A DNA stretch of 15,024 nt from Deltaproteobacteria bacterium (lineage in GTDB: Bacteria; Desulfobacterota; DSM-4660; Desulfatiglandales; B25-G16), in assembly GCA_003646935.1 (NCBI GenBank), contig QMLW01000007.1:1-15024 (forward strand), in the 5' to 3' direction. Shown here in pieces: positions 6,511-13,425 of the stretch. The notes beneath the pieces were generated by a model. That model was given only the letters and a program-made list of their open reading frames with translations. It was not told the origin of the DNA and ran no database searches. Position numbers and translations under genes: made by a program. Each line of letters starts with the position of its first letter. Positions within the stretch are counted from its first letter, which is position 1.

Positions 6511-8244
6511 ATGAAACCCTACTTTGAAACAATGACACCTTTTGGAAATCCTCTATCCGACAGCCAAAAGGAAAACGCAAAGGAAAATGTGGCTCAAATT
6601 AAGGCAGTTGAAAAAGATATTGCCCTAGCTGTTGAGGCGGTGAAACAGGCGGGCATCCCCGCAGAAAAAATCAAGCAGAGAGGCCAGACAACGGTCTGGG
6701 AGAGGATAGAACATCTCGTTGATCCCGGAACCTGGTGCCCACTTCATACCCTCTATAACCCCCTGTTTAACGAAGAGGGCACAACAGGCGTGATCGACGG
6801 GCTGGCCAAGATCAACGGTAAATGGGCAGTGGTTATCGGTTTTGATAATAAGGTCATGGCCGGGGCCTGGATTGCCGGTCAGGCGGATAATCAGCTCAGG
6901 GTCACTGACATGGCAAAAAGACTGCACGTGCCCTTGGTGTGGATTGTGAATTGCAGCGGCGTGAAGCTAACGGAGCAGGAAGAGGTCTATGCGAATCGAA
7001 GGGGAAATGGCACTACCTTCTTCCGGCATGCCGAGCTGGAGAAGCTGGGTGTCCCTGTTTTAGCAGGCATATATGGAACAAATCCAGCTGGAGGCGGGTA
7101 TCAGGGTATCAGTCCTACCATCCTGATAGCACACAAGGATGCCAATATCGCAGTGGGCGGCGGCGGCATTGTAGGCGGCATGAGCCCCAAGGGTTATTTC
7201 GATGAACAGGGGGCAGAACAGCTCATTGAGGCGACCCGCCATTTCAAGCAGGTGCCTCCGGGCAGCGTTCCCATCCATTTCAATGAGACGGGCTTCTTCA
7301 AAGAGGTCTATGATACTGAGTTCGAGGTGCTTGATGCATTGAAACGATACGTGGATATGTGTCCTGCCTATGATCCCGGCTTTTTCCGTGTCGCAGAGCC
7401 GCAGGAGCCAAAGTTTTCAGGAGATGACATCAACAGCATCGTAGCCTTTAACCAGAAGAGGAGCTATAGCCTTGAGGAAATGATGGCCCGCATCTTTGAC
7501 AACAGCGAGCATATGGAATTCAGACCAGACTACGGACCAGAGGTGTATACTGGGCTTGCAAAGATCGATGGCCTTCTGGTCGGCTTTATTGGAAATCGTC
7601 AGGGATTTCTCGGTAAAGACTATCCCGAATATGCCCCGTACCCGGGCATCGGCGGAAAGCTCTACCGTCAGGGATTGATTAAAATGAACGAATTCGTCAC
7701 CCATTGCGGCCGTGACAGGATTCCCATTGTCTGGTTTCAAGATACCTCCGGAATTGACGTGGGGGATATCGCGGAGAAGGCAGAGCTTCTGGGCCTCGGC
7801 CAGTCTCTTATTTATTCCATCGAACAGACTGATGTGCCGCAGATCTGTATCGTCGTCAGAAAGGGAACGGCAGCCGCCCATTACATCATGGGAGGCCCAA
7901 CTGCTAACAACCACAATGCCTTCACCTTAGGGACGCCGACGACCGAGATTTACGTCATGCATGGCGAAACAGCTGCAGCTGCCTCATTCTCAAGAAGGCT
8001 GGTCAAGGAAAAAGATGGAGGACGTCCCCTGCACCCTGTCATTGATAAGATGAATGCCCTGGCCAATGAATATTATGAGAAATCAAGGCCGATCTATTGC
8101 GCAAATAGAGGCTACGTAGACGAGATTGTTTCTTTTCCAGAGTTGAGAAAATATATCGTGGCATTTGCGGGTTGTTCATACCAGAATCCTATATCAATAT
8201 GCCCGCACCACCACCTCATGATTCCAAGGCTTATCAAAGGATGA
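6511..8244 (+). CDS. gcdA: Glutaconyl-CoA decarboxylase alpha subunit (carboxyltransferase)
   Basis: 577-residue crotonase-fold carboxyltransferase that moves the carboxyl group of glutaconyl-CoA to biotin, giving crotonyl-CoA; with biotin and membrane subunits the complex pumps sodium. It follows the Acidaminococcus GcdA pattern as I recall it throughout: KRGQTTVWERIEHLVDPG, LNCSGVKL-like VNCSGVKLTEQEEVY, YGTNPAGGGYQGISPT (residues 188-203), GIGGKLYRQGLIKMNEFV, FQDTSGIDVG, RKGTAAAHYIMGGP (450-463) and SICPHHHLMIPR at the end. This is distinct from PccB/MmdA enzymes and is typical of anaerobic glutarate, glutamate or benzoate degradation. GcdB, GcdC and GcdD are not adjacent. GGAGG at 6501-6505 is only 2 nt from the ATG at 6508 but 5 nt from 6511, so 6511 is the likelier start. 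Confidence 0.93.
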   Translation: MKPYFETMTPFGNPLSDSQKENAKENVAQIKAVEKDIALAVEAVKQAGIPAEKIKQRGQTTVWERIEHLVDPGTWCPLHTLYNPLFNEEGTTGVIDGLAKINGKWAVVIGFDNKVMAGAWIAGQADNQLRVTDMAKRLHVPLVWIVNCSGVKLTEQEEVYANRRGNGTTFFRHAELEKLGVPVLAGIYGTNPAGGGYQGISPTILIAHKDANIAVGGGGIVGGMSPKGYFDEQGAEQLIEATRHFKQVPPGSVPIHFNETGFFKEVYDTEFEVLDALKRYVDMCPAYDPGFFRVAEPQEPKFSGDDINSIVAFNQKRSYSLEEMMARIFDNSEHMEFRPDYGPEVYTGLAKIDGLLVGFIGNRQGFLGKDYPEYAPYPGIGGKLYRQGLIKMNEFVTHCGRDRIPIVWFQDTSGIDVGDIAEKAELLGLGQSLIYSIEQTDVPQICIVVRKGTAAAHYIMGGPTANNHNAFTLGTPTTEIYVMHGETAAAASFSRRLVKEKDGGRPLHPVIDKMNALANEYYEKSRPIYCANRGYVDEIVSFPELRKYIVAFAGCSYQNPISICPHHHLMIPRLIKG

Positions 8245-8275
8245 TAAGAGCACGGAGATGTCTTTTTCTATTTAC

Positions 8276-8310
8276 TTTCTCATCGGCTACGATTAACAAA
8301 AGATGAGAAA
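8276..8310. repeat. Hairpin downstream of gcdA
   Basis: TTTCTCATC at 8276-8284 pairs perfectly with GATGAGAAA at 8302-8310 across a 17-nt loop. No T-run follows on either strand, so it may be an RNA 3'-end protecting structure rather than a terminator. Confidence 0.55.
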
Positions 8311-8323
8311 CCATAAACAACTA

Positions 8324-8394
8324 GACGTCTTCAAAAACAAAAATCTTGACATTTATCCGCCTGGGCGGATTAATGTCAAGTTTTTGAAGGCGTC
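8324..8394. repeat. 71-bp fold-back inverted repeat
   Basis: The outer arms are GACGTCTTCAAAAA (8324-8337) and TTTTTGAAGGCGTC (8381-8394) with one mismatch. The inner arms are CTTGACATTTATCCGCC and GGCGGATTAATGTCAAG with one mismatch, meeting around CCTGGG. The left half has a 6-7 nt insertion (AAAAAT region) that the right lacks. The inner hairpin is followed by five T, so it could also terminate the gcdA transcript. The shape suggests a small non-autonomous repeat; no target-site duplication was identified. Confidence 0.75.
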
Positions 8395-8400
8395 CAAGGC

Positions 8401-8434
8401 AAAATGCAGAATGCAAATTGAAAAATGCAAAATG
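8401..8434. repeat. A-rich AATGCA repeats
   Basis: Three close copies of AATGCA (in AAAATGCA, GAATGCAAA, AAAATGCAAA) plus a terminal AAATGAG. The 10-mer AAAATGCAAA at 8422-8431 recurs inverted as TTTGCATTTT at 8593-8602, next to the candidate promoter of the downstream gene. Confidence 0.6.
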
Positions 8435-8561
8435 AGTGGCAGGAGATTGCCTTCACAAACCCGTAAGAAAAAGTGATTTTGGCCTTTCACCCTGTTAAAT
8501 TACGTAATTCCTTATATGACAAATCTCACATTCCTTAAAACGTTATCATATATGCTATTGT

Positions 8562-8607
8562 CCTCGTTTTAATATTATTTAACGAGGTAAACTTTGCATT
8601 TTATACT
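8562..8607 (+). promoter_or_regulatory. Candidate promoter and dyad for the second carboxyltransferase
   Basis: The dyad CCTCGTT...AACGAGG (8562-8568 and 8581-8587) spans an AT-rich centre. Its right arm overlaps a weak -35-like TTTAAC (8578-8583), followed after 18 nt by TATACT (8602-8607), a 5/6 match to the -10 consensus. A repressor bound to the dyad would block such a promoter. Low confidence because the -35 is poor. Confidence 0.3.
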
Positions 8608-8690
8608 TTGCAATGAGAAGCTTCGCTCAATGTATGTTGTTTACACCTCGTCGGTTTGATACGAAGCTTCGCGAGCATAGGGGGTAGGTA

Positions 8691-10247
8691 ATGGGAAAGT
8701 TCGATGCTATTTATGATGACTACATGAAGCGAAGAAAAGCCATACTCGATATGGGCGGAGAAGAAGCATTAAAGAAGCGCAAGGACAAAGGCCAAACCAA
8801 CGCCCGTGAGCGAATCGATATGCTCGTCGATCCCGGTACCTTTAGCGAGGTAGGCGCCTTTATGAGGCACCGGCAACACGAATTCGGTTTGGCCGATAAG
8901 CTCGTGCCGGCAGAAGGAGTGGTTGCGGGCATCGGCAAGATAGATGGCAGGGAAGTGGTGGTTCTCTCCGAGGACTTCACCGCCATGGCAGGCACCTTTG
9001 GCGAGTATCACGGCAAGAAGTTCGTATGGGCCTGCGATTTTGCCAAGGAGAAGGGACTGCCCTTTATCGGCATCAATGACTCCGGTGGTGCACGTCTCCA
9101 GGAAGGCATGGACACCCTGGAGTCCTATGGGTGGACCTTCCGTGCCCAGATACTGGCCTCGGGGATCGTCCCCCAGATCGCGGTGCTCCTTGGCCCCTGC
9201 ATGGGCGGTCAGGCATATCATCCCGTTATGAATGATTTCCTCATCCAGAGCAAACCGAACGGGTATATGGGGATCGCGGGACCTGCCTTTGTAAAAACAC
9301 AAACGGGCGAGGAAATCGGCCTGGATAAACTCTCGGGTTGGGAGGCCCATGCCGTAAAGTCAGGGTGCACCCATATCGTAGGCGAAGATGATGCCCATAG
9401 CATTGAGCTGACCAAGCAACTCCTCTCCTACCTGCCCTCAAACAACATGGAAAAGCCGCCGACAATAGAGACGGGCGATGATCCGGACAGAGAAATTCCG
9501 GAACTCGATGATTACCTTCCAGATGCATCGCTTCGGGTTCCCTATAACATGTATCCCCTTATCGCATCGGTGGTGGATACCGGGAGCTTCTTTGAGATAC
9601 ATAAACACTTCGCCCCAAACGTGATCGTCGGTTTCGCACGCTTCAACGGCAGGGTGGCCGGCATTGTCTCGAATAACACTATACACAAGATGGGCGGACT
9701 CGACTGCGACGCCTCTGACAAGCTGGCACGCTTTGTCCGATTCTGCGACCTTTTCAATATCCCGCTGGTAACCCTGGTGGACTGCCCGGCGTTCTGGATC
9801 GGCTCTGAGCAGGAGTGGAAGGGAATCCTGAGGCACGGCGCCAAAACGCTCTTTGCGTGGGCCGAGGCCACCGTACCACTGGTGTCAGTGATCATCGGCA
9901 AATCATATGCCGGCGCCCACTACGCCATGCTGGATAAAAGCATTGGTGCCGATCTCTGTTATGCCTGGCCAACGGCCAAGATCAACATCGTAGGAGCAGA
10001 GACAGCGGCAAGCGTGATATTCGCGAAGGAGATTAAGCAGGCGGATGATCCAAAGGCGGCCGCGAAACAGCGGATCGAGGAGTATCGAACCAAGTACGAA
10101 CACCCCTATCAGCCCGCGGAGAGAGGCTACGTTGATGATGTCATTATGCCTCATGACACGAGAAAGTACATCTGTCGTGCCCTTGAGATCCTGGAGGATA
10201 AAGACGTAGCCAGGCCCTGGAAGAAGTACTCCAATATCTGTCTGTAA
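8691..10247 (+). CDS. Acyl-CoA carboxylase/decarboxylase carboxyltransferase subunit (variant active site)
   Basis: 518-residue PccB/MmdA-family carboxyltransferase, which transfers carboxyl between biotin and an acyl-CoA. Both crotonase-like halves are present: GQTNARERIDMLVDPGTF, FTAMAGTFGEYHGKK, INDSGGARLQEG and GPCMGGQAY (residues 168-175) in the N half; GILRHGAKTLFAWAEATVP, KSYAGAHYAM (404-413) and YAWPTAKINIVGAETAA in the C half. Two segments are atypical: the usual LVDVPGFLPG is LVDCPAFWIGSEQEW, and the residue aligned by eye with the specificity-setting Asp422 of Streptomyces PccB is Tyr411. The acyl substrate is therefore not assigned. GGGGGTAGG precedes the start. No biotin carboxylase or biotin carrier gene is adjacent. 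It is followed by a 23-bp palindrome and a truncated creatininase gene. Confidence 0.88.
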   Translation: MGKFDAIYDDYMKRRKAILDMGGEEALKKRKDKGQTNARERIDMLVDPGTFSEVGAFMRHRQHEFGLADKLVPAEGVVAGIGKIDGREVVVLSEDFTAMAGTFGEYHGKKFVWACDFAKEKGLPFIGINDSGGARLQEGMDTLESYGWTFRAQILASGIVPQIAVLLGPCMGGQAYHPVMNDFLIQSKPNGYMGIAGPAFVKTQTGEEIGLDKLSGWEAHAVKSGCTHIVGEDDAHSIELTKQLLSYLPSNNMEKPPTIETGDDPDREIPELDDYLPDASLRVPYNMYPLIASVVDTGSFFEIHKHFAPNVIVGFARFNGRVAGIVSNNTIHKMGGLDCDASDKLARFVRFCDLFNIPLVTLVDCPAFWIGSEQEWKGILRHGAKTLFAWAEATVPLVSVIIGKSYAGAHYAMLDKSIGADLCYAWPTAKINIVGAETAASVIFAKEIKQADDPKAAAKQRIEEYRTKYEHPYQPAERGYVDDVIMPHDTRKYICRALEILEDKDVARPWKKYSNICL

Positions 10248-10249
10248 CA

Positions 10250-10272
10250 ATAAAATCGTTACACGATTTTAT
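10250..10272. repeat. 23-bp palindrome, copy 2 (centre TTACA)
   Basis: Arms ATAAAATCG (10250-10258) and CGATTTTAT (10264-10272) around TTACA. It starts 3 nt after the carboxyltransferase stop and ends 11 nt before the creatininase-like start. It is identical over all 23 bases to the copy at 13304, and its arms are identical to the copy at 2579. Confidence 0.9.
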
Positions 10273-10283
10273 AGGGGTAATCG

Positions 10284-10730
10284 ATGAAACTGTACCAATT
10301 ATCAGCCTATAGCTGGCAAGAGGTGGAAGAGATGGAACGGGAGAACATCCCCATCATCATCCCCCTCGGCTCAACGGAACAGGAAGGGACCCATCTCCCG
10401 CTTGGGGTGGACACCTATGTGGCGGAGGGCCTCGCCAATGAGGTTGCCAAGGATACGGCCGCCCTTGTTGGGCCCGCCTTACCCGTGGGCTACTCTGAGT
10501 GGTTTTTAGAGTTTTCGGGAACCATTTCCCTGAAGCTCGAGACGGTAACCCAGGTGTTGCGGGAATACACATCGGGCCTGATTCATCATGGCTTCAAAAA
10601 ATTCATCTTTCTCAACGGTCACGCGGGCAACTCAACGGCGGTGGACGTCGCTGCCAGGGAATGCACGATGAGCCGGAGCGCACGGATCGCTATGGTTGAG
10701 ATATGGTTACCCATTTTTAAGGCCTATTGA
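10284..10730 (+). pseudogene. Creatininase-family protein, 3' truncated
   Basis: 148 residues against a usual 230-260. The N-terminal half of a creatinine amidohydrolase-family metalloenzyme is clear: IIIPLGSTEQEGTHLPLGVD (residues 24-43), VGYSEWFLEFSGTISL, and FLNGHAGN. The metal-binding E-x-H pair of classical creatininase reads E-Q-E here (Glu32, Glu34), a variant I believe occurs in other family members. The C-terminal part with the HAGE-type metal ligand motif is absent. The frame ends cleanly in TGA after IFKAY, and I could not find the missing part in any frame of the 190 bp that follow, so this looks like a deletion or rearrangement rather than a frameshift. Substrate unknown; probably non-functional. 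Confidence 0.75.
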
Positions 10731-10920
10731 AGCCCTTCTAAGGTCTCAAAGGGGTTATTAGGGCAAGCTCCAGGAATCTGAAAGAGCGTATGAAAAAGTA
10801 TAAAGGATTCGCTGGTTTCTGCAATTTACTGTAACTCTCATCCCATGATATTTCTTGAGAACCATTCCTCGACTATAGAAATCAACCAGAGCGCAGCAAA
10901 AAACCAAAAGGACACGAGCT
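10731..10920. other. Non-coding spacer between two truncated genes
   Basis: 190 bp with no recognisable gene or residual creatininase coding sequence. It probably contains a deletion or recombination endpoint at its left side. An AAAAGGA ribosome-binding-like sequence lies near its right end. Confidence 0.4.
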
Positions 10921-11385
10921 ATGGACTTCGAGCTTTCACAACAACACCAAGGGCTTCAGCAATCAGTAAGAGAATTCGTGGAACAAGTCGTTATCCCTCA
11001 CATAATGAAATACGAGCAAAAAAGCATCCTGCCTCGCGAACTATTCCGAGAAATCGGGCGTCACGGTTTCTTAAGATCCCATATCCCTGTGCAGTTTGGA
11101 GGTCGAGGGCTCGGCACAATGGCATTCTGTCTTGTAAGTGAAGAGGTGGCCAAAGCAGGATTTGGAATGACACATAACGGCCACCTTCAAACAGGGAAGA
11201 TGCTTACAGAATCCGGTACCCCTGAGCAACGGGACAAGTATCTGGCAAAATTGCTCACCGGTGAATATCTTGCTGCCACGGCGATAACCGAACAAACCGT
11301 GGGATCGAGTTTTGCCACCATGGAAACGAGCATGGAAAAACATGGGGACTCCTTTGTGCTGAACGGGGTGAAAACCCTTATGTAG
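10921..11385 (+). pseudogene. Acyl-CoA dehydrogenase, 5' fragment
   Basis: 154 residues of a normally about 380-residue flavoenzyme that desaturates acyl-CoA. The N-terminal helical domain (MDFELSQQHQGLQQSVREFVEQ, GFLRSHIPVQFGGRGLG) and the start of the middle domain (TAITEQTVGSSFATMETS, compare the family ITEPxAGSD) are present. The frame ends in LM-stop immediately after FVLNGVKT, exactly where family members continue into K-x-W/Y-I-T-N. The catalytic-base and FAD-binding C-terminal domain is missing, so it cannot be an active dehydrogenase. AGGA lies about 9 nt before the ATG. The 3' end abuts an MmgE/PrpD 3' fragment. Confidence 0.85.
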
Positions 11386-11660
11386 ATAACGAATTAGAAA
11401 ACATGACCCCAGGTGCGATTAGTCCGTGTAAATTGGAAATAACTACTACTAATGGGGCTGTATACCAAATGCGAGTTTCTCATTCTAAGGGTAGTCCCCA
11501 GAATCCATTGACTCAGGAGGAATTAAACAGGAAGGTTTGGGATTGTATGAACTATGCTGCTAAATCTCTATCCAATGATACCGTGCAAAAGGTGATTGAT
11601 CTTGTTCATAAGCTTGAGAAAATCGATGATGTAGCTTTAATCATGAAGTTGTTTAACTAG
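11379..11660 (+). pseudogene. MmgE/PrpD family protein, 3' fragment
   Basis: The last roughly 93 codons of an MmgE/PrpD-family gene (2-methylcitrate dehydratase-like fold; the family usually has about 450 residues). Recognisable pieces are YVDNELEN just before the first ATG (11403), then LEITTTNGAVYQMRV, HSKGSPQNPLTQEELNRKVWDC and LVHKLEKIDDVALIMKLF, the normal C-terminal end. Family similarity continues upstream of the ATG to about 11379 and then stops where the acyl-CoA dehydrogenase fragment ends, in a different frame. There is no Shine-Dalgarno. I read this as the surviving 3' end after a deletion that also removed the rest of the dehydrogenase. A small stand-alone protein from ATG 11403 is formally possible. 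Confidence 0.75.
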
Positions 11661-11759
11661 CAGCATTCAATGCATTTTCAGGTAGATTTTCAATGATAGT
11701 CCGTTAACCTTGTTACGGCCAATTAATCACTTGTAGATATCAAAATAGAGGGAGAAATT

Positions 11760-13307
11760 ATGATCCTGGGCGATATATTGAGGTGGAATGCTAAGAGACA
11801 TCCAAATAAGACTGCTTTAGTCTTTGATGGTCGTCGATATACTTTTGGACAATTTCTGGAACGTGTGAATCGCTTGTCCACTGGATTTCTACAGATGGAT
11901 TTGCGGAAAGGTGACAGGGTCGCCATTATGGCCGAAAATTGTCATCACCACCTGGAGATCTTTTTTGCTGCTGCGAAGGTTGGCCTTATTCTTGTCCCGA
12001 TTAATTTTCGTTCTATGGAATCTGAGATACTTTATGTGATGAACGATGCAGGGCCTCGGACATTCATCCTCTCTCGGGACTATCATGATCGAATACAACC
12101 CCTCACCTCACAGATGAAAAGCATTGAAAAATATATATGTCTGGAACAAGAACTCGATTCAATGCTCTATTATGAAGACATGCTTGCCGTATCATCTCGA
12201 GATGAGCCCTTCGTGCCAGTACCAATAGAGGAAAATGACGATGTAATGATCTGTTACACCTCTGGTGCCACGGGTAACCCAAAAGGGGTTCGCCTAACCC
12301 ATCGGAATTGGATTAGCGCCGGCTTAAATTGTGCCTGCGCTCTGTCTTTGACTGAGAGGGATATTGCCTTGATTACAGTCCCCCTACTTCACGTTGCCGG
12401 TATATGGCCTTTTATGTCTCACTTTTATATAGGGGGGAGCGTAGTAATCTTAAGGGGATTTGATCCAATAGAGTTGCTAATAACCGTTGAAAAAGAATCT
12501 ATTACCACCCTCAACCTTGTTCCAACACACCTCATTGATCTTTTAGATGTTGTGAAGACAAAGCAATACAATCTTTCTAGCCTCAGAAAGATTACCTATG
12601 GTGCCGCTCCTATGCCCTTAGAGGTACTAAGGCAATGCACCGAAGCATTCGGCAGCATCTTTATGCACATTTACGGACTGACTGAGGCAGCCGGTGGCCT
12701 CGTGAGCTACTATGATATCGGAGGATATCTGTCAAAAGGGGATCCCAAAGAAATAAGGCGGCGTTCTTACTCATGCGGCCAGGAAGGTATTAACGTGGAA
12801 TCCAGGATCATCAATAATGAGGGAGATGATGTTCAACCGGGGGAGATAGGTGAAATTATTGTTCGTGGCGACTGTGTCATGAAGGGTTACTGGAATCTGC
12901 CTGCAGAGACGTCGCGGACACTAAAAGATGGATGGCTCTATACAGGTGACTTAGCCACAGTAGATGAAGATGGTTACATCTTCATTACGGACCGCAAGGG
13001 CTTTAAGATTATTAGCGGCGGTGAGAACATCTATCCAAAAGAGGTGGAAGATATAATCTATCAGCATCCGGCAGTTAAAGAAGTTGTCGTTATAGGAGTC
13101 CCTGATAAGCGATGGGGTGAGGCGGTTAAGGCTGTAATACTGCTAAAGGAGGGAGCCCATGCTACTGAAGATGAGATTATCCAATTTTCCAAGGAACGAA
13201 TGGCTGGTTATAAACGGCCGAAATCCGTGGACTTTGTATCTGAATTACCCAAATCATCGGTTGGAAAGATTTTGAAAAAGGAAATCAAAAAATGGTACTG
13301 GAAATAA
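11760..13307 (+). CDS. AMP-forming acyl-CoA synthetase (fatty or aromatic acid CoA ligase)
   Basis: 515-residue member of the ANL adenylating family; activates a carboxylic acid with ATP to the acyl-adenylate and then the CoA thioester, in the cytoplasm. All core motifs are present: P-loop YTSGATGNPKGV (166-177), YGLTEAAG (305-312), GWLYTGDLATVDEDGY (391-406), DRKGFKIISGGENIYP (411-426) and the C-terminal PKSSVGKILKKE with the catalytic Lys503. Substrate cannot be read from the sequence; similarity is to medium/long-chain acyl and cyclohexanecarboxylate-type ligases. GGAG lies 5 nt before ATG 11760. Base composition appears lower in G+C than the flanking carboxyltransferases. The stop codon lies inside the 13304 palindrome. 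It is convergent with the next gene. Confidence 0.92.
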   Translation: MILGDILRWNAKRHPNKTALVFDGRRYTFGQFLERVNRLSTGFLQMDLRKGDRVAIMAENCHHHLEIFFAAAKVGLILVPINFRSMESEILYVMNDAGPRTFILSRDYHDRIQPLTSQMKSIEKYICLEQELDSMLYYEDMLAVSSRDEPFVPVPIEENDDVMICYTSGATGNPKGVRLTHRNWISAGLNCACALSLTERDIALITVPLLHVAGIWPFMSHFYIGGSVVILRGFDPIELLITVEKESITTLNLVPTHLIDLLDVVKTKQYNLSSLRKITYGAAPMPLEVLRQCTEAFGSIFMHIYGLTEAAGGLVSYYDIGGYLSKGDPKEIRRRSYSCGQEGINVESRIINNEGDDVQPGEIGEIIVRGDCVMKGYWNLPAETSRTLKDGWLYTGDLATVDEDGYIFITDRKGFKIISGGENIYPKEVEDIIYQHPAVKEVVVIGVPDKRWGEAVKAVILLKEGAHATEDEIIQFSKERMAGYKRPKSVDFVSELPKSSVGKILKKEIKKWYWK

Positions 13308-13326
13308 AATCGTTACACGATTTTAT
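13304..13326. repeat. 23-bp palindrome, copy 3 (centre TTACA), overlapping the ligase stop codon
   Basis: Arms ATAAAATCG (13304-13312) and CGATTTTAT (13318-13326) around TTACA, identical over 23 bases to the copy at 10250. The TAA at 13305-13307 ends the ligase gene, so the element supplies the stop. It lies in the convergent spacer between the ligase and the third carboxyltransferase and has no T-run typical of a terminator. Confidence 0.9.
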
Positions 13327-13425
13327 ACGCCTCATGTGCATTAATCTAACGCGACTACAAATCAATGGCCTCGAAGCCAAGCGCCGGGCTCATTTGCGAA
13401 TGTATTACAATACTTATTTATTCAC

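Larger units (their letters stand above)
8245..8690 (+). other. 446-bp non-coding region between gcdA and the second carboxyltransferase
   Basis: No gene of any size was recognised. The region is built from repeats and dyads: a 9-bp-stem hairpin (8276-8310), a long fold-back element (8324-8394), A-rich AATGCA repeats (8401-8434), a dyad with an overlapping candidate promoter (8562-8607), and two copies of GAAGCTTCGC (8617-8626, 8663-8672). There is no good T-tailed terminator other than the fold-back itself. Confidence 0.6.

Noticed and set aside
7417..7914. 165-codon minus-strand frame inside gcdA
   Set aside because: Antisense shadow of a strongly conserved gene, with no recognisable domain or ribosome binding site.
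8769..9350. 193-codon minus-strand frame inside the second carboxyltransferase
   Set aside because: Antisense shadow; the sense strand carries continuous carboxyltransferase motifs.
10731..10920. Frameshifted C-terminal half of the creatininase-like gene
   Set aside because: No HAGE-type motif or other family similarity was seen in any plus-strand frame, so loss by deletion is more likely than a frameshift.
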